The notes under the pieces were generated by a model. That model saw nothing but the letters and a program-made list of their open reading frames with translations. It was not told the origin of the DNA and ran no database searches. This document shows, in pieces, positions 25,766 through 34,607 of a stretch of DNA of 64,000 nt (position 1 is its first letter; the number at the start of each line of letters is the position of its first letter). Where the stretch lies: contig NZ_LT907842.1 of NCBI RefSeq assembly GCF_900215245.1, positions 2,542,001 to 2,606,000 on the forward strand, in the 5' to 3' direction. Made by a program: the position numbers and the translations under genes. Source of the DNA: Pseudomonas fluorescens. Its GTDB lineage: Bacteria > Pseudomonadota > Gammaproteobacteria > Pseudomonadales > Pseudomonadaceae.

Positions 25766-26953
25766 CTAATCGCGCTCAGCCAGCACCATCAAATTGCGCG
25801 GTGTCAGAGTGGGTTCGCAGAATCTGCCTATCTCGACGTTGTAGCCTTGGTCCGCCAGAAAAAGTGCCCGGTCCAGCACCAGCCACATTTCCAAAGGGCG
25901 CCGAAACAGCGCTCGTACCAACTCCAGGTTTCGCACGTGCGCCAAGCGGCGCCAGCCGTGCGCCTCAAGCGCCGCCCAAGCCTGTTCACCTGTGGAAAAC
26001 CCCTTGAGGCTCGCCAGCTCCCGGCAATAGTCGGCAAACGGTTTGTCCAGCCAGTGGGCGGGCAGGGAGGGCGTGGGCAGGTATTCGTCACGCCCGCGTA
26101 ACTGCCTCTGCAACAGATCAAAGCCCAGGCGCCGGGCCATGGAGGTGTCGCGTTGCTGGCGTACACGGTTGCCGGCGGTGACGGTTTCGCTCAGCGGCAG
26201 CCCCAGATCATCAACCGACAGCTGCAGCCGCGACGCACGCCCAACCCTCGATAACGCTTGATAATGGTCAGCGCTGATGCGGTTGTAACAGCACGGCGCC
26301 AGCGCCAGTTGCTTGCAGCCTGCTGCACTGGCCAGTTGCAACAGGCGCACGTGCAGGTCGCCGCAGGCATGCAGGGCGACGGGCGTGTGGTCGGCGCGGA
26401 TCGACACGTCCGCCATCACGTCTTGCAGGCGATGGGCCGCGGGCAGGCCGTGATGGTCGCTCAAGGCCTGGCCCGAGGCGATCAGGGCCGGGTCGTATTC
26501 GAAGCAGGTCAGCTGTTGGCCGGGTTGCAGCAGGCGGCGGCCGAGGTGGCCTTTGCCAGCGCACCAGTCCAGCCAGTGGGTGGGTGTTTCGGCGAAATTA
26601 AGCGCAGTACCGAAGGCTTCGATTTGCTGCCACTTGCGGCCCGGTACGTCGACGTTCAGCCGATGGCGCGCGGGTGCAAGCGCGTGTGCCGGTAACCGGT
26701 CCACAGCACTGAGCTGCAACGCCTGCGCGGCCAACGGTGCAAAGGGTGCGGGTGCCGGCAGGTCGTAGGGGTGGTTGTGACAGCGTTCGGCATCGGCCAA
26801 CGAGCGCTGGCGCAGCCACTGGGCCAACTCGGGATGTTGGGTTTCCCAGGGCAGTTGCAGGTGCGTAAAGGGCCGTGGTCGCCACAGCCCTTGCTGCTCG
26901 ATTAGAAACGCATCCAGCGCTTCGAAGCGTGCTTCAACGTCCCTGGCAAGCAT
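25766..26953 (-). CDS. Class I SAM-dependent methyltransferase (METTL25/Methyltransf_32-like)
   Basis: A 395-residue protein with SAM-binding motif W-C-A-G-K-G-H-L-G-R near residue 128 and the A-P-C-C-Y-N motif around residue 225, seen in the Methyltransf_32 group. The C-terminal part is Arg/Leu rich. Substrate unknown. It is the last gene of the transporter operon: its ATG lies inside the last 20 bases of the second permease gene, so it is probably co-transcribed, though a link to amino acid uptake is not evident. Confidence 0.75.
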   Translation of the reverse strand: MLARDVEARFEALDAFLIEQQGLWRPRPFTHLQLPWETQHPELAQWLRQRSLADAERCHNHPYDLPAPAPFAPLAAQALQLSAVDRLPAHALAPARHRLNVDVPGRKWQQIEAFGTALNFAETPTHWLDWCAGKGHLGRRLLQPGQQLTCFEYDPALIASGQALSDHHGLPAAHRLQDVMADVSIRADHTPVALHACGDLHVRLLQLASAAGCKQLALAPCCYNRISADHYQALSRVGRASRLQLSVDDLGLPLSETVTAGNRVRQQRDTSMARRLGFDLLQRQLRGRDEYLPTPSLPAHWLDKPFADYCRELASLKGFSTGEQAWAALEAHGWRRLAHVRNLELVRALFRRPLEMWLVLDRALFLADQGYNVEIGRFCEPTLTPRNLMVLAERD

Positions 26954-27665
26954 CGACGCGCAGCCAGCGTTCGAGCAGTTTGAAGCCGCGCACCAGGATG
27001 TAGGCCATCAGCAGATAAAACAGCCCGGCGGCGAAGAAGATCTCCACCGGCAGGTAGGTGCGCGCAATGATGGTCCGCGCCATGCCGGTCAGCTCCAGCA
27101 AGGTCACGGTACTGGCCAGGGCACTGGCCTTGAGCATCAGGATCACTTCATTGCTGTACGCCGGCAGGCCGATGCGCGAGGCGCGCGGCAGGATGATGTA
27201 GAACAGCGTCTTCGGCCTGGACATGCCCAAGGCCCGCGCCGCTTCGATTTCACCCGGCGGAATGGCCTGGATCGCGCCGCGCAGAATCTCGGCGATGTAG
27301 GCGGCGGTGTGCAGGGTCATGGTGGCGGTGGCGCACCAGAACGGATCGCGCAGGTAGGGCCACATGAAGCTCTCACGCACGGCATCGAACTGCGCCAGGC
27401 CGTAGTAAACCAGGAACAGCTGCACCAGCAGCGGCGTGCCACGGAAGAAGAAAATATACGCGTAGGGCAGGGCGCTCACGTACCAGCGGCGCGAGGAGCG
27501 CGCGATACCGAGCGGGATCGCCAGCAGCAGGCCGGCGATGACGGCAATGGCCACCAGCTCCAGGGTCAGGGTCGCACCCTGGGCCAGTTTGGGCAGCCAC
27601 TTGATGATCACCGCCCAGTTCAGGCCCAGGTCGAAGTGCGACAGCCAGCTGTAGTCACCGCTCAT
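26934..27665 (-). CDS. Basic amino acid ABC transporter permease (HisM-like)
   Basis: A 243-residue inner membrane permease with about five transmembrane segments and the EAA loop (E-A-A-R-A-L-G-M-S-R-P-K-T), which docks to the ATPase. It starts at ATG 27665, sharing ATGA with the stop of the preceding permease; the longer frame upstream is only an out-of-frame reading. It forms a heterodimer with the HisQ-like partner for arginine/lysine/ornithine/histidine-type uptake. Confidence 0.9.
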   Translation of the reverse strand: MSGDYSWLSHFDLGLNWAVIIKWLPKLAQGATLTLELVAIAVIAGLLLAIPLGIARSSRRWYVSALPYAYIFFFRGTPLLVQLFLVYYGLAQFDAVRESFMWPYLRDPFWCATATMTLHTAAYIAEILRGAIQAIPPGEIEAARALGMSRPKTLFYIILPRASRIGLPAYSNEVILMLKASALASTVTLLELTGMARTIIARTYLPVEIFFAAGLFYLLMAYILVRGFKLLERWLRVDACQGR

Positions 27666-28357
27666 TGGGTGCTCCTTGCAAAGCCGCGGGCGGCACGTTT
27701 TTCCAGGAAGTGCATGCCGGTCATGGCCAGCACGGTCAGGCCCAGGTACATGAACGCCGCGACCATAAAGAAGGTGAACGGCTGCTTGGTCACGGTCACG
27801 CCGATCTGCGCATGGCGCATGATTTCTTCGAGGCCGATCACCGACACCAGCGCGGTGTCTTTCATCAAAATCATAAACAGGTTGCCCAGCCCCGGCAGGG
27901 CGATACGCCACATCTGCGGCATGATCAACCGGGTGAAAATCCGAAACTTCGACAAGCCCAACGCCACACCGGCTTCGCGGTGGCCTTTGGGAATGGCGAG
28001 GATCGCGCCACGAAACACTTCGGTGGCGTAGGCGCCAAAGCACAGCCCCAGGGCGATAACCCCGGCGGCGAAGGCACTGAGCGAAAGGTCGGGGTTACCG
28101 AAGAACTCGCCGAGGGCACGCATCAGGTTGACGGTGCCGAAGTAAATCAGCAGCACCCACAGCAGCTCGGGAATGCCACGAACGATAGTCGAGTAAGCAC
28201 CGCCCAGCCATTGCAACGGCTTGTAGGGGGATGTCTTGGCCAAGGCGCCGGCAAGGCCCAGCACCAGCCCCAGGCACAAGGCCGTGAGCGCCAGTTTGAC
28301 GGTCATCAGCGCGCCGGCGGCGAGGGCCGGGCCGAATCCGTAGAGATCGAAATTCAT
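27662..28357 (-). CDS. Basic amino acid ABC transporter permease (HisQ-like)
   Basis: A 231-residue permease, the partner of the HisM-like subunit. It contains the EAA-type loop REAGVALGLSKFRIFTRLIMP and several hydrophobic helices. Order in the operon is ATPase, binding protein, HisQ, HisM, methyltransferase. The spacing to the binding-protein gene (75 bases) contains a GC-rich stem-loop that may set relative expression. Confidence 0.9.
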   Translation of the reverse strand: MNFDLYGFGPALAAGALMTVKLALTALCLGLVLGLAGALAKTSPYKPLQWLGGAYSTIVRGIPELLWVLLIYFGTVNLMRALGEFFGNPDLSLSAFAAGVIALGLCFGAYATEVFRGAILAIPKGHREAGVALGLSKFRIFTRLIMPQMWRIALPGLGNLFMILMKDTALVSVIGLEEIMRHAQIGVTVTKQPFTFFMVAAFMYLGLTVLAMTGMHFLEKRAARGFARSTQ

Positions 28358-28395
28358 GGTGTTTTCATATCGCGGCAGGCATTGCTAAAAGCCGG

Positions 28396-28413
28396 CGCGC
28401 TCAAGCGAGCGCG
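28396..28413 (-). promoter_or_regulatory. Intercistronic stem-loop between binding protein and permease genes
   Basis: CGCGCTC-AAGC-GAGCGCG forms a perfect 7-bp stem with a four-base loop and no T-run. In amino acid ABC operons such structures protect the abundant binding-protein message and reduce downstream permease expression; that role is inferred here. Confidence 0.55.
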
Positions 28414-28431
28414 TCGGTCAGGCCGTTCAGA

Positions 28432-29184
28432 TCATTCGATGCTGAACGGGAAGTACTTGTCGTTGATTTTCTTGTAGGTGCCGTCTGCCTTGATCTCTGC
28501 CAGGGCTTTGTTCAGGCGCTCGCGCAGTGGGTCGCCTTTACGTACGGCGATACCGATCTTGTCGCTTTCTACAACCGGGTCGCCTTTGAATTCATAGGCC
28601 GAACCGTCTTTGCTCTTGAGCCATTCGTACTGCACGTACTTGTCGGCGAGGATGCCGTCGAGGCGGCCGGACGTCAGGTCGAGGTAGGCGTTTTCCTGGG
28701 TGTCGTAGAGCTTGGCCTCGGTGTCCGGCAGCTTGTCTTCCAGGTAAGTACCGGCCAACGTCGCGCGCTGGGCGCCGATGACCTTGCCCTTCAGGTAAGC
28801 CGCGTCGGGCTTGAAGTCCGCAGTGGCTTTAGGCGCGATGAATTGCAGCTTGTTGGAGTAGTACGGGTCGGTAAAGTCGACAGCCTGCTTGCGCTCATCG
28901 GTGATCGACAGCGAGGACACCAGGAAGTCGAACTTCTTGGCGTTCAGGGCCGGGATGATGCCGTCCCAGTCGGACACATACACTTCGCATTTCTCGACTT
29001 TCATCTTGGCGCACAGGGCGTCGCCGATGTCTTTGTCGAAGCCGACAACGTTGCCGCTGGCGTCTTTATTGTTGAAGGGCGGGTAGGCCGCCTCGATCCC
29101 CATTTTCAAGGTTTCTGCCATGGCCGTGGCGCTGAACGCCATCGAAACGGCCGCGGCCAGAAGGAATTTTTTATAGTTCTGCAT
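28432..29184 (-). CDS. Periplasmic lysine/arginine/ornithine-type binding protein
   Basis: A 250-residue solute-binding protein (SBP_bac_3 family, ArgT/HisJ/ArtJ-like). Residues 1-23 are a signal peptide with an ATAMA cleavage site. The mature protein starts with a LKMGIEAAYPPFN segment and contains the FDKDIGDAL(C)AKM and SLSITDERKQAVDFTDPYY motifs that form the ligand cleft. ATG at 29184 is chosen because upstream codons are not signal-like. Ligand is most likely a basic amino acid, judged by family. Confidence 0.92.
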   Translation of the reverse strand: MQNYKKFLLAAAVSMAFSATAMAETLKMGIEAAYPPFNNKDASGNVVGFDKDIGDALCAKMKVEKCEVYVSDWDGIIPALNAKKFDFLVSSLSITDERKQAVDFTDPYYSNKLQFIAPKATADFKPDAAYLKGKVIGAQRATLAGTYLEDKLPDTEAKLYDTQENAYLDLTSGRLDGILADKYVQYEWLKSKDGSAYEFKGDPVVESDKIGIAVRKGDPLRERLNKALAEIKADGTYKKINDKYFPFSIE

Positions 29185-29197
29185 GCATGTTGCTCCG

Positions 29198-29971
29198 TTA
29201 GCGGTTGCTGGACATGAATTGTTTGCAGCGCGCCGAAAGCGGGTTTTCAAACACCTGCTGTGGCGATCCTTGCTCTTCGACCAGGCCCTGGTGCAGGAAC
29301 ACCACTTCACTGGAAACCTGCCGGGCGAAGCCCATTTCATGGGTGACCAGCAGCATGGTGCGGCCCTCTTCGGCCAGCGCGCGGATCACATTAAGTACTT
29401 CCTGGACCATTTCCGGGTCAAGCGCCGATGTCGGCTCGTCGAACAGGATGACCTTGGGCTGCATCGCCAGGGTGCGCGCAATCGCCGCGCGTTGTTGCTG
29501 GCCGCCGGACAGTTGCGCCGGGTAGGCGTGGCGTTTATCGCTGATGCCGACCTTGGCCAGCAGGGCTTCGGCCACTTCTATCGCTTCGGCCTTGCTCTGG
29601 CCGAGCACACGGCGGGGCGCCTCGATGATGTTGTCGAGGATGCTCATGTGCGGCCACAGGTTAAAGTTTTGAAACACAAAACCGATTTCGCTGCGCAGGC
29701 GGTTGATCTGTTTGCCGTCGGCGGCCATCAGCTCGCCGTTCTTTGCAGCCTTGAGCTTGAGCTCCTCACCGGCGACCAGGATCTGACCCTGGTGCGGGTT
29801 TTCCAGCAGGTTGATGCAGCGCAGGAATGTGGACTTGCCGGAACCGGAGGAACCCAGGATCGAGATCACGTCGCCGTCGCGAGCGGTCAGCGAGATACCT
29901 TTAAGTACCTCCAGCTCACCATAGCGTTTGTGCAAGTTGCGGATTTCAAGCGCGGGCGCGGCCTGGGCCAT
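29198..29971 (-). CDS. Amino acid ABC transporter ATPase (HisP-like)
   Basis: A 257-residue ATPase with all motifs: Walker A G-S-S-G-S-G-K-S-T (40-48), Q-loop FQNFNLWPHM, signature LSGGQQQR, Walker B VILFDEPTSALDPE and the switch His in LLVTHEMGFA. It is closest to HisP-type polar amino acid ATPases. It opens the leftward operon; 13 bases separate it from the binding protein gene. Its promoter lies in the region shared with gabP. Confidence 0.94.
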   Translation of the reverse strand: MAQAAPALEIRNLHKRYGELEVLKGISLTARDGDVISILGSSGSGKSTFLRCINLLENPHQGQILVAGEELKLKAAKNGELMAADGKQINRLRSEIGFVFQNFNLWPHMSILDNIIEAPRRVLGQSKAEAIEVAEALLAKVGISDKRHAYPAQLSGGQQQRAAIARTLAMQPKVILFDEPTSALDPEMVQEVLNVIRALAEEGRTMLLVTHEMGFARQVSSEVVFLHQGLVEEQGSPQQVFENPLSARCKQFMSSNR

Positions 29972-30526
29972 GTGCGGTCCTCATTGTGTTCAGTGCGTTC
30001 TTGCTGTTGGGCTGCCTTCCTGGCGAGGCGCCAAGCTAGCATAGCGTTCAGATGGCAGCCAACAGCGCTACGGACGGTTAACGGGTGGTGTGCGGCAGGG
30101 TGTCGCATCGGCACAGCAGTGTGTCGCGCCATCAACAACCTAACAGACGTTTGAACCCGATAAATCCACAGGCTTCGCGTAAAAAAGGGCGCGATGGTGC
30201 CAGCTTTGGCCGGGTGTTGGAAGGGTTAACCGGGCAAACGGTCCATATCGGCCCTGTATTGGAGCGTCACGTACTTTTCGTGTGTGTTTTTGGTGCGCGC
30301 AGGTGTCTTGAAAGTGGGTCGCACGGTAACGCTATAGCGGAATGCCATTGTTCTCAATGACTTGCGATGACTGATCAATTGTCCTACAGCCCGCGTCAAT
30401 CGCGACCTTGTAACATTTTGGCGCAAATCTTGCGTAAAAAATAAAGAACGCCCCGTTGGTTTCTTTTCACGAGAAGGATCGCAGGTCGGGCGGACCGTTT
30501 TCGCAATTCCTCGCAAAGGTGTGTCA
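29972..30526. other. Divergent intergenic region between the ABC operon and gabP
   Basis: This 555-base region holds no supported gene. It carries a sigma-54-type promoter toward gabP (separate entry). The region near 30290-30345 has several GGTGC/GCGCAC-like half-sites (GGTGCGCGCAG, GGTCGCACGG) that could bind an enhancer protein, but no full consensus site is convincing. The ABC operon promoter should lie within about 100 bases left of 30080. Confidence 0.5.
30419..30434 (+). promoter_or_regulatory. Sigma-54 (RpoN) promoter for gabP
   Basis: TGGCGCAAATCTTGCG has the -24 GG and -12 GC exactly ten bases apart and matches TGGCAC-N5-TTGC at most positions (TGGC, C and TTGC retained). The expected start is about 12 bases beyond, near 30445, leaving a leader of about 80 bases before gabP. 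RpoN with NtrC or CbrB control fits a GABA/amino acid permease in Pseudomonas. Confidence 0.65.
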
Positions 30527-31918
30527 ATGAGTAGTACGCAAAGCTCCAATGACCTCGAACAGGGGCTCAAACCGCGTCACGTCACCATGCTGTCGATTGC
30601 CGGCGTTATTGGTGCCGGTTTGTTTGTCGGCTCCGGCCACGCGATTGCTGCCGCCGGCCCTGCAGTGCTGCTGGCTTATGCGGCTGCCGGTACGCTGGTG
30701 GTGTTGGTGATGCGCATGCTCGCCGAAATGGCGGTGGCTTCGCCGGACACCGGTTCATTCTCCACCTACGCTGACCGCGCGATCGGTCACTGGGCCGGTT
30801 TCACCATCGGCTGGTTGTACTGGTGGTTCTGGGTGTTGGTGATTCCGTTGGAAGCCAACGCGGCGGCGACCATCCTTCATGCCTGGTTCCCGAATGTGGC
30901 GATCTGGGCGTTTACCTTGATCATCACCTTGCTGCTGACAGCGACCAACCTGTTCAGCGTGAAAAACTATGGTGAGTTCGAGTTCTGGTTTGCACTGATC
31001 AAAGTCGTGGCAATCGTGGGCTTTGTGATTCTTGGTCTGGCTGCCATTTTCGGCTTCCTGCCGACCAGCCAGGTCAGCGGCGTTTCCCACCTGTTTGATA
31101 CGCAGGGCTTCATGCCCAACGGCATGGGCGCGGTGTTGGCAGCAATCCTGACCACCATGTTCTCCTTCATGGGCACCGAGATCGTCACCATCGCCGCAGC
31201 GGAATCGAAGAACCCGGGCCAGCAAATCACCAAGGCCACCAACTCGGTGATCTGGCGGATTGGTTTGTTCTACCTGCTGTCGATCTTCATCGTTGTGTCC
31301 CTGGTGCCATGGAACGACCCGACCCTGGCGGCCGTAGGTTCCTACCAGACCGTGCTGGAACGCATGGGCATTCCGAACGCCAAGTTGATCGTCGACCTGG
31401 TGGTGTTGGTTGCCGTGACCAGTTGCCTCAACTCGGCGCTGTACACCGCTTCGCGCATGTTGTTCTCCCTGGGCCGTCGCGGTGACGCACCGGCTGTGGC
31501 CAAGCGCACCAACAAGAGCGGCACGCCTTACTGGGCGGTGATGTTGTCGACTGGCGCGGCGTTCCTGGCGGTATTCGCCAACTACGTGGCCCCGGCGGCA
31601 GTGTTCGAATTCCTGCTGGCCAGTTCCGGCGCCATTGCGTTGCTGGTGTACCTGGTCATTGCGGTGTCGCAACTGCGCATGCGCCAGAAGCGCACGGCAG
31701 CGGGCGAGAAGATTGTCTTCAAGATGTGGCTGTTCCCTGGCCTGACCTACGCGGTGATGGTGTTCATCGTGGGTACGCTGACAATCATGCTGTTCCAGGA
31801 AGCGCACCGGGTCGAGATCATTGCGACCGGGATCCTGAGCTTGCTGGTGGTGTTGGCGGGGTTGTATGTGTCGAGCCGTCGCAAGGCGCAAAGGGCCGGT
31901 GCTGCAGTGCTCAATTGA
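30527..31918 (+). CDS. gabP: GABA permease (APC family)
   Basis: A 463-residue APC-superfamily permease with 12 hydrophobic segments. The first helix carries the G-V-I-G-A-G-L-F-V-G-S-G substrate motif, and the GTEIVTIAAAES segment marks helix 6 of amino acid permeases. Overall it is the GabP type and imports 4-aminobutyrate with protons. ATG 30527 has AAAGG nine bases upstream; GTG 30521 is an alternative two codons earlier. A REP-like hairpin after the stop may end the transcript. Confidence 0.86.
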   Translation: MSSTQSSNDLEQGLKPRHVTMLSIAGVIGAGLFVGSGHAIAAAGPAVLLAYAAAGTLVVLVMRMLAEMAVASPDTGSFSTYADRAIGHWAGFTIGWLYWWFWVLVIPLEANAAATILHAWFPNVAIWAFTLIITLLLTATNLFSVKNYGEFEFWFALIKVVAIVGFVILGLAAIFGFLPTSQVSGVSHLFDTQGFMPNGMGAVLAAILTTMFSFMGTEIVTIAAAESKNPGQQITKATNSVIWRIGLFYLLSIFIVVSLVPWNDPTLAAVGSYQTVLERMGIPNAKLIVDLVVLVAVTSCLNSALYTASRMLFSLGRRGDAPAVAKRTNKSGTPYWAVMLSTGAAFLAVFANYVAPAAVFEFLLASSGAIALLVYLVIAVSQLRMRQKRTAAGEKIVFKMWLFPGLTYAVMVFIVGTLTIMLFQEAHRVEIIATGILSLLVVLAGLYVSSRRKAQRAGAAVLN

Positions 31919-31956
31919 TGTGACGCGTGCTGCTTCTGCATCACGCCATCCACCCT

Positions 31957-31982
31957 GTGGGAGCGGGCTTGCCCGCTCCCAC
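31957..31982. repeat. Single REP-type palindrome after gabP
   Basis: GTGGGAGCGGGC and GCCCGCTCCCAC form a perfect 12-bp stem with a two-base loop, followed by CTTTTG. It is a solitary element sharing the REP core of the larger REPINs in this window, and may double as a terminator for gabP and the convergent gene. Confidence 0.75.
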
Positions 31983-31995
31983 CTTTTGTTTTGGA

Positions 31996-32409
31996 TCAGT
32001 CTTGTGCGCCAATCAGCGCTTGGGACGCGGCAACATAATCGGCCTGGAATTGCGGCGACTCGACCCACGCCAGCGCCGCGGCTTCATCCTCGGTATCCGT
32101 CGCCCATTGCCGATACTCGATCAGCGCCGCCAGGATAAAGTCGGTCGCTTCTTCCTCACCTTCCTGCTCCAGCACCACCGCCAGCAACGGGTGCGCCAGG
32201 AACACCGCACACAGTGCCTGCTGGCTGGTCTCGCCTGCGGTGCGCATTTCGACAAACAACTCGGTTAAATCCACGGACTCAAGGTCAATGCGGCTGTCGT
32301 CGCCTGCGAACGCATCCGGCTTGGTCGCAACGGCGCGCTGGGTACGGTTTTGCTTGGCCTTGGCCTTGGCCCGGTGGGCACGTTTTTGCTGCTTGTTCGG
32401 CGAGGCCAT
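31996..32409 (-). CDS. Conserved hypothetical protein, Lys/Arg-rich N-terminus
   Basis: A 137-residue protein. Residues 1-30 are strongly basic (NKQQKRAHRAKAKAKQNR), the remainder acidic and helical (ELFVEMRTAGETSQQALCAVF, WATDTEDEAAALAWVE). The split charge suggests nucleic acid contact by the tail, but no family is known to me. ATG 32409 is chosen over the upstream in-frame start because of the clear change of composition there. Ends close to the gabP hairpin. Confidence 0.68.
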   Translation of the reverse strand: MASPNKQQKRAHRAKAKAKQNRTQRAVATKPDAFAGDDSRIDLESVDLTELFVEMRTAGETSQQALCAVFLAHPLLAVVLEQEGEEEATDFILAALIEYRQWATDTEDEAAALAWVESPQFQADYVAASQALIGAQD

Positions 32410-32481
32410 GGGCTCAACGTCCTTGGGTTCTGGATCTGGGTGGCGTATTGAAGCGCAGGTTGGGGCAAATCCCAAGGGTTT

Positions 32482-33390
32482 CTAGACGCGCTGGCCGGGT
32501 GTGCCTTGCGCCAGCGCGCCGTGTTGCAGCCACTTCAGCGCAATTGGCCACAGCCGGTCCTGATAGTCGCTGCGGAAGAAGGCGAAATGCCCGACGGCGG
32601 TTTCGCCAATGTCTTGCGGAGCAATCCGCAGATGAGTGCGCTCGCTGCTATCGAAATAGCTCAGCAACCGCTCGATGGCCGCTACCGTGCCAAAGGGGTC
32701 ATCGGTGATGCTGATGGCCAGCAGTTGCGCGTTCACGCGGCTGAAGGGCAACTCACCCAAGGTGCGCCCGCTGGGTCGCGTCTCGTACCTGGGCGTGGGC
32801 GTGCCCCAGTCGCGCACCACACCGGCCGGCGTATCTTCCAGCCAGCCCAGGCGTTTACCGGGGAAATACCCGCACAGCGCCGTCACCAACGGCATCAGCA
32901 CATGCCATTTGCCGACCATGCGCCAACGTCCGTTCGCTGCGTAATCGCGCCAATACGCAAACTGCGCGCCGACCGTCACGATTCGCCGAATCACCGCGCC
33001 AGAGGCGCCCAACCCCGCCGCGCAGCCACCAAAACTGTGGCCGACCACATCAATCGGCTGCCCGGCAAACTCCCGTTGTGCGCGCTGCAACATCGCTTCG
33101 AAATCCAGCACGCCCCAATCCGACCACGACGCCTTGAACCCGCGCAACGAGCCCTGGCGGGATTCGCCGATGCCACGGTAGTCGTAAGTGATGACGTCGA
33201 AGCCGTTGGCGAACAGGTAGTCGGCGAAGCGTGAATAGTGGCGGCAACGTACCGAGGTGGCGGCGTTGATGATGACGACCGGGCGTGTCGGGTCGGTTCT
33301 GATATGGCGCCAGGTGAAGCCGCTGACAGGGTAGCCATCGGCAGCCGGCTCGCGGAAGGCTTCTGGGGCAGGTCGGGTGGGCAGGTTCAT
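32482..33390 (-). CDS. Alpha/beta hydrolase
   Basis: A 302-residue alpha/beta-hydrolase with nucleophile elbow G-H-S119-F-G-G and a D-Y-R-G-I-G-E-S motif for the oxyanion region. An acidic residue in TDDPFG and the His in VGHFAFF near the C-terminus can complete the triad. No signal peptide. Resembles the YheT/predicted-hydrolase group with unknown substrate. It stands alone, leftward, with the next gene divergent. Confidence 0.82.
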   Translation of the reverse strand: MNLPTRPAPEAFREPAADGYPVSGFTWRHIRTDPTRPVVIINAATSVRCRHYSRFADYLFANGFDVITYDYRGIGESRQGSLRGFKASWSDWGVLDFEAMLQRAQREFAGQPIDVVGHSFGGCAAGLGASGAVIRRIVTVGAQFAYWRDYAANGRWRMVGKWHVLMPLVTALCGYFPGKRLGWLEDTPAGVVRDWGTPTPRYETRPSGRTLGELPFSRVNAQLLAISITDDPFGTVAAIERLLSYFDSSERTHLRIAPQDIGETAVGHFAFFRSDYQDRLWPIALKWLQHGALAQGTPGQRV

Positions 33391-33553
33391 GGGTCGGCTC
33401 GATCCTTACGCTTTGGGCCTGGGAGCCGCGCGCTTTTATAAGCATCCGAAACTAACAAATTTAGCCCGCCATGCGCGCAGGAAATTTTCGAGGCTCGACC
33501 TGAGCGCCCGCGGTGCTTAGGCTGGCGGTCTATTGAGCAGCCAGAGTCAGCCC

Positions 33554-34519
33554 ATGACCCGCGACACCCTTGAGCACAACCAGATCCCTGTGTACTTTGC
33601 CGCCGTCTTGCTGGCGGCGGCATTCGGTGTGCTTGCGCCTTCGTGGGCCCAGGGCCTTGGCGTGCTGGTCACGCCCGCCATCGCCGTGCTGATGTACGCC
33701 ATGTTCCTGCAAATTCCATTTCTGGATCTGCGCCAGGGCCTGGGTAACAAGCGTTTCATCTCGGCTTTGCTGTTGGCCAATTTCATCCTGGTGCCGTTGC
33801 TGGTGTGGGCGTTGACCCGTGGTCTGGTGGAGCGCCCGGCCTTGCTGGTGGGCGCCTTACTGGTGTTGCTGACGCCATGTATCGACTACGTGGTGGTGTT
33901 TACCCATATCGGCAAAGGCGACTCGCGGGGGATGTTGGCGGCGACGCCCGTGCTGTTGTTGCTGCAGTTAGCGTTGTTGCCGGTGTACCTGAGTTTCATG
34001 CTGGGCGCGCAGTCCGCCGTGGTGGTAGCGGCCGGGCCGTTTGTCGAGGCGTTCCTGTGGTTGATCGTGCTGCCGATGGTCCTGGCGGTGCTGACGACTT
34101 CTCTGGCGCGGCGCTCAAGGGTCATCAACCTGTGGAACAGTGCCTGGGCCTGGTTGCCGGTGCCGGCGATGGCGCTGGTGCTGTTTGTGGTCATCGGCTC
34201 GCAGATCACCTCGGTGGTGCGCGATATCGCGTCGTTGTTGCCGGTGATTCCGGTCTACGTCGGCTTCCTGTTACTGGCGCCATTGATGGGCGCGTTGGCT
34301 GCACGGCTGTTCGCCTTGCCGGCCGTCACTGCGCGGGCGGTCACGTTCAGTGCGTCGACCCGCAACTCCCTGGTGGTATTGCCGCTGGCGCTGGCCTTGC
34401 CCGAAGACGTGCGCGGGCTGGCCGCGACGGCGGTGATTCTGCAAACCCTGATTGAGCTGATGGGCGAGCTGCTCTACATCCGGCTGATTCCCGCGCTGGT
34501 CGGGCGCGCCGGTCGCTAG
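33554..34519 (+). CDS. BASS-type transporter (bile acid:sodium symporter / arsenic resistance-like)
   Basis: A 321-residue membrane protein with about ten hydrophobic segments. Motifs (VLMYAMFLQIPF, LTPCIDYVVVFTHIGKGD, FSASTRNSLVVLPLALAL) match the arsenic resistance/BASS branch; the S-T-R-N-S segment is typical. The ACR3 metal-site Cys is found in TPCIDY. No arsR or arsC lies nearby, so an arsenite role is uncertain and organic acid transport is possible. ATG 33554 is preferred over TTG 33533. Confidence 0.78.
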   Translation: MTRDTLEHNQIPVYFAAVLLAAAFGVLAPSWAQGLGVLVTPAIAVLMYAMFLQIPFLDLRQGLGNKRFISALLLANFILVPLLVWALTRGLVERPALLVGALLVLLTPCIDYVVVFTHIGKGDSRGMLAATPVLLLLQLALLPVYLSFMLGAQSAVVVAAGPFVEAFLWLIVLPMVLAVLTTSLARRSRVINLWNSAWAWLPVPAMALVLFVVIGSQITSVVRDIASLLPVIPVYVGFLLLAPLMGALAARLFALPAVTARAVTFSASTRNSLVVLPLALALPEDVRGLAATAVILQTLIELMGELLYIRLIPALVGRAGR

Positions 34520-34607
34520 ATCCATAAATAGTCGGGTTTGTTCAGCCGCTATTCAGGGGCAGAGTCGGCACCATGGAGAGGGCGCACCCTACCTGAAAGG
34601 ACATTCA

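Noticed and set aside
30755..32068. 437-codon minus-strand frame opposite gabP
   Set aside because: Shadow of the permease gene; composition is not protein-like.
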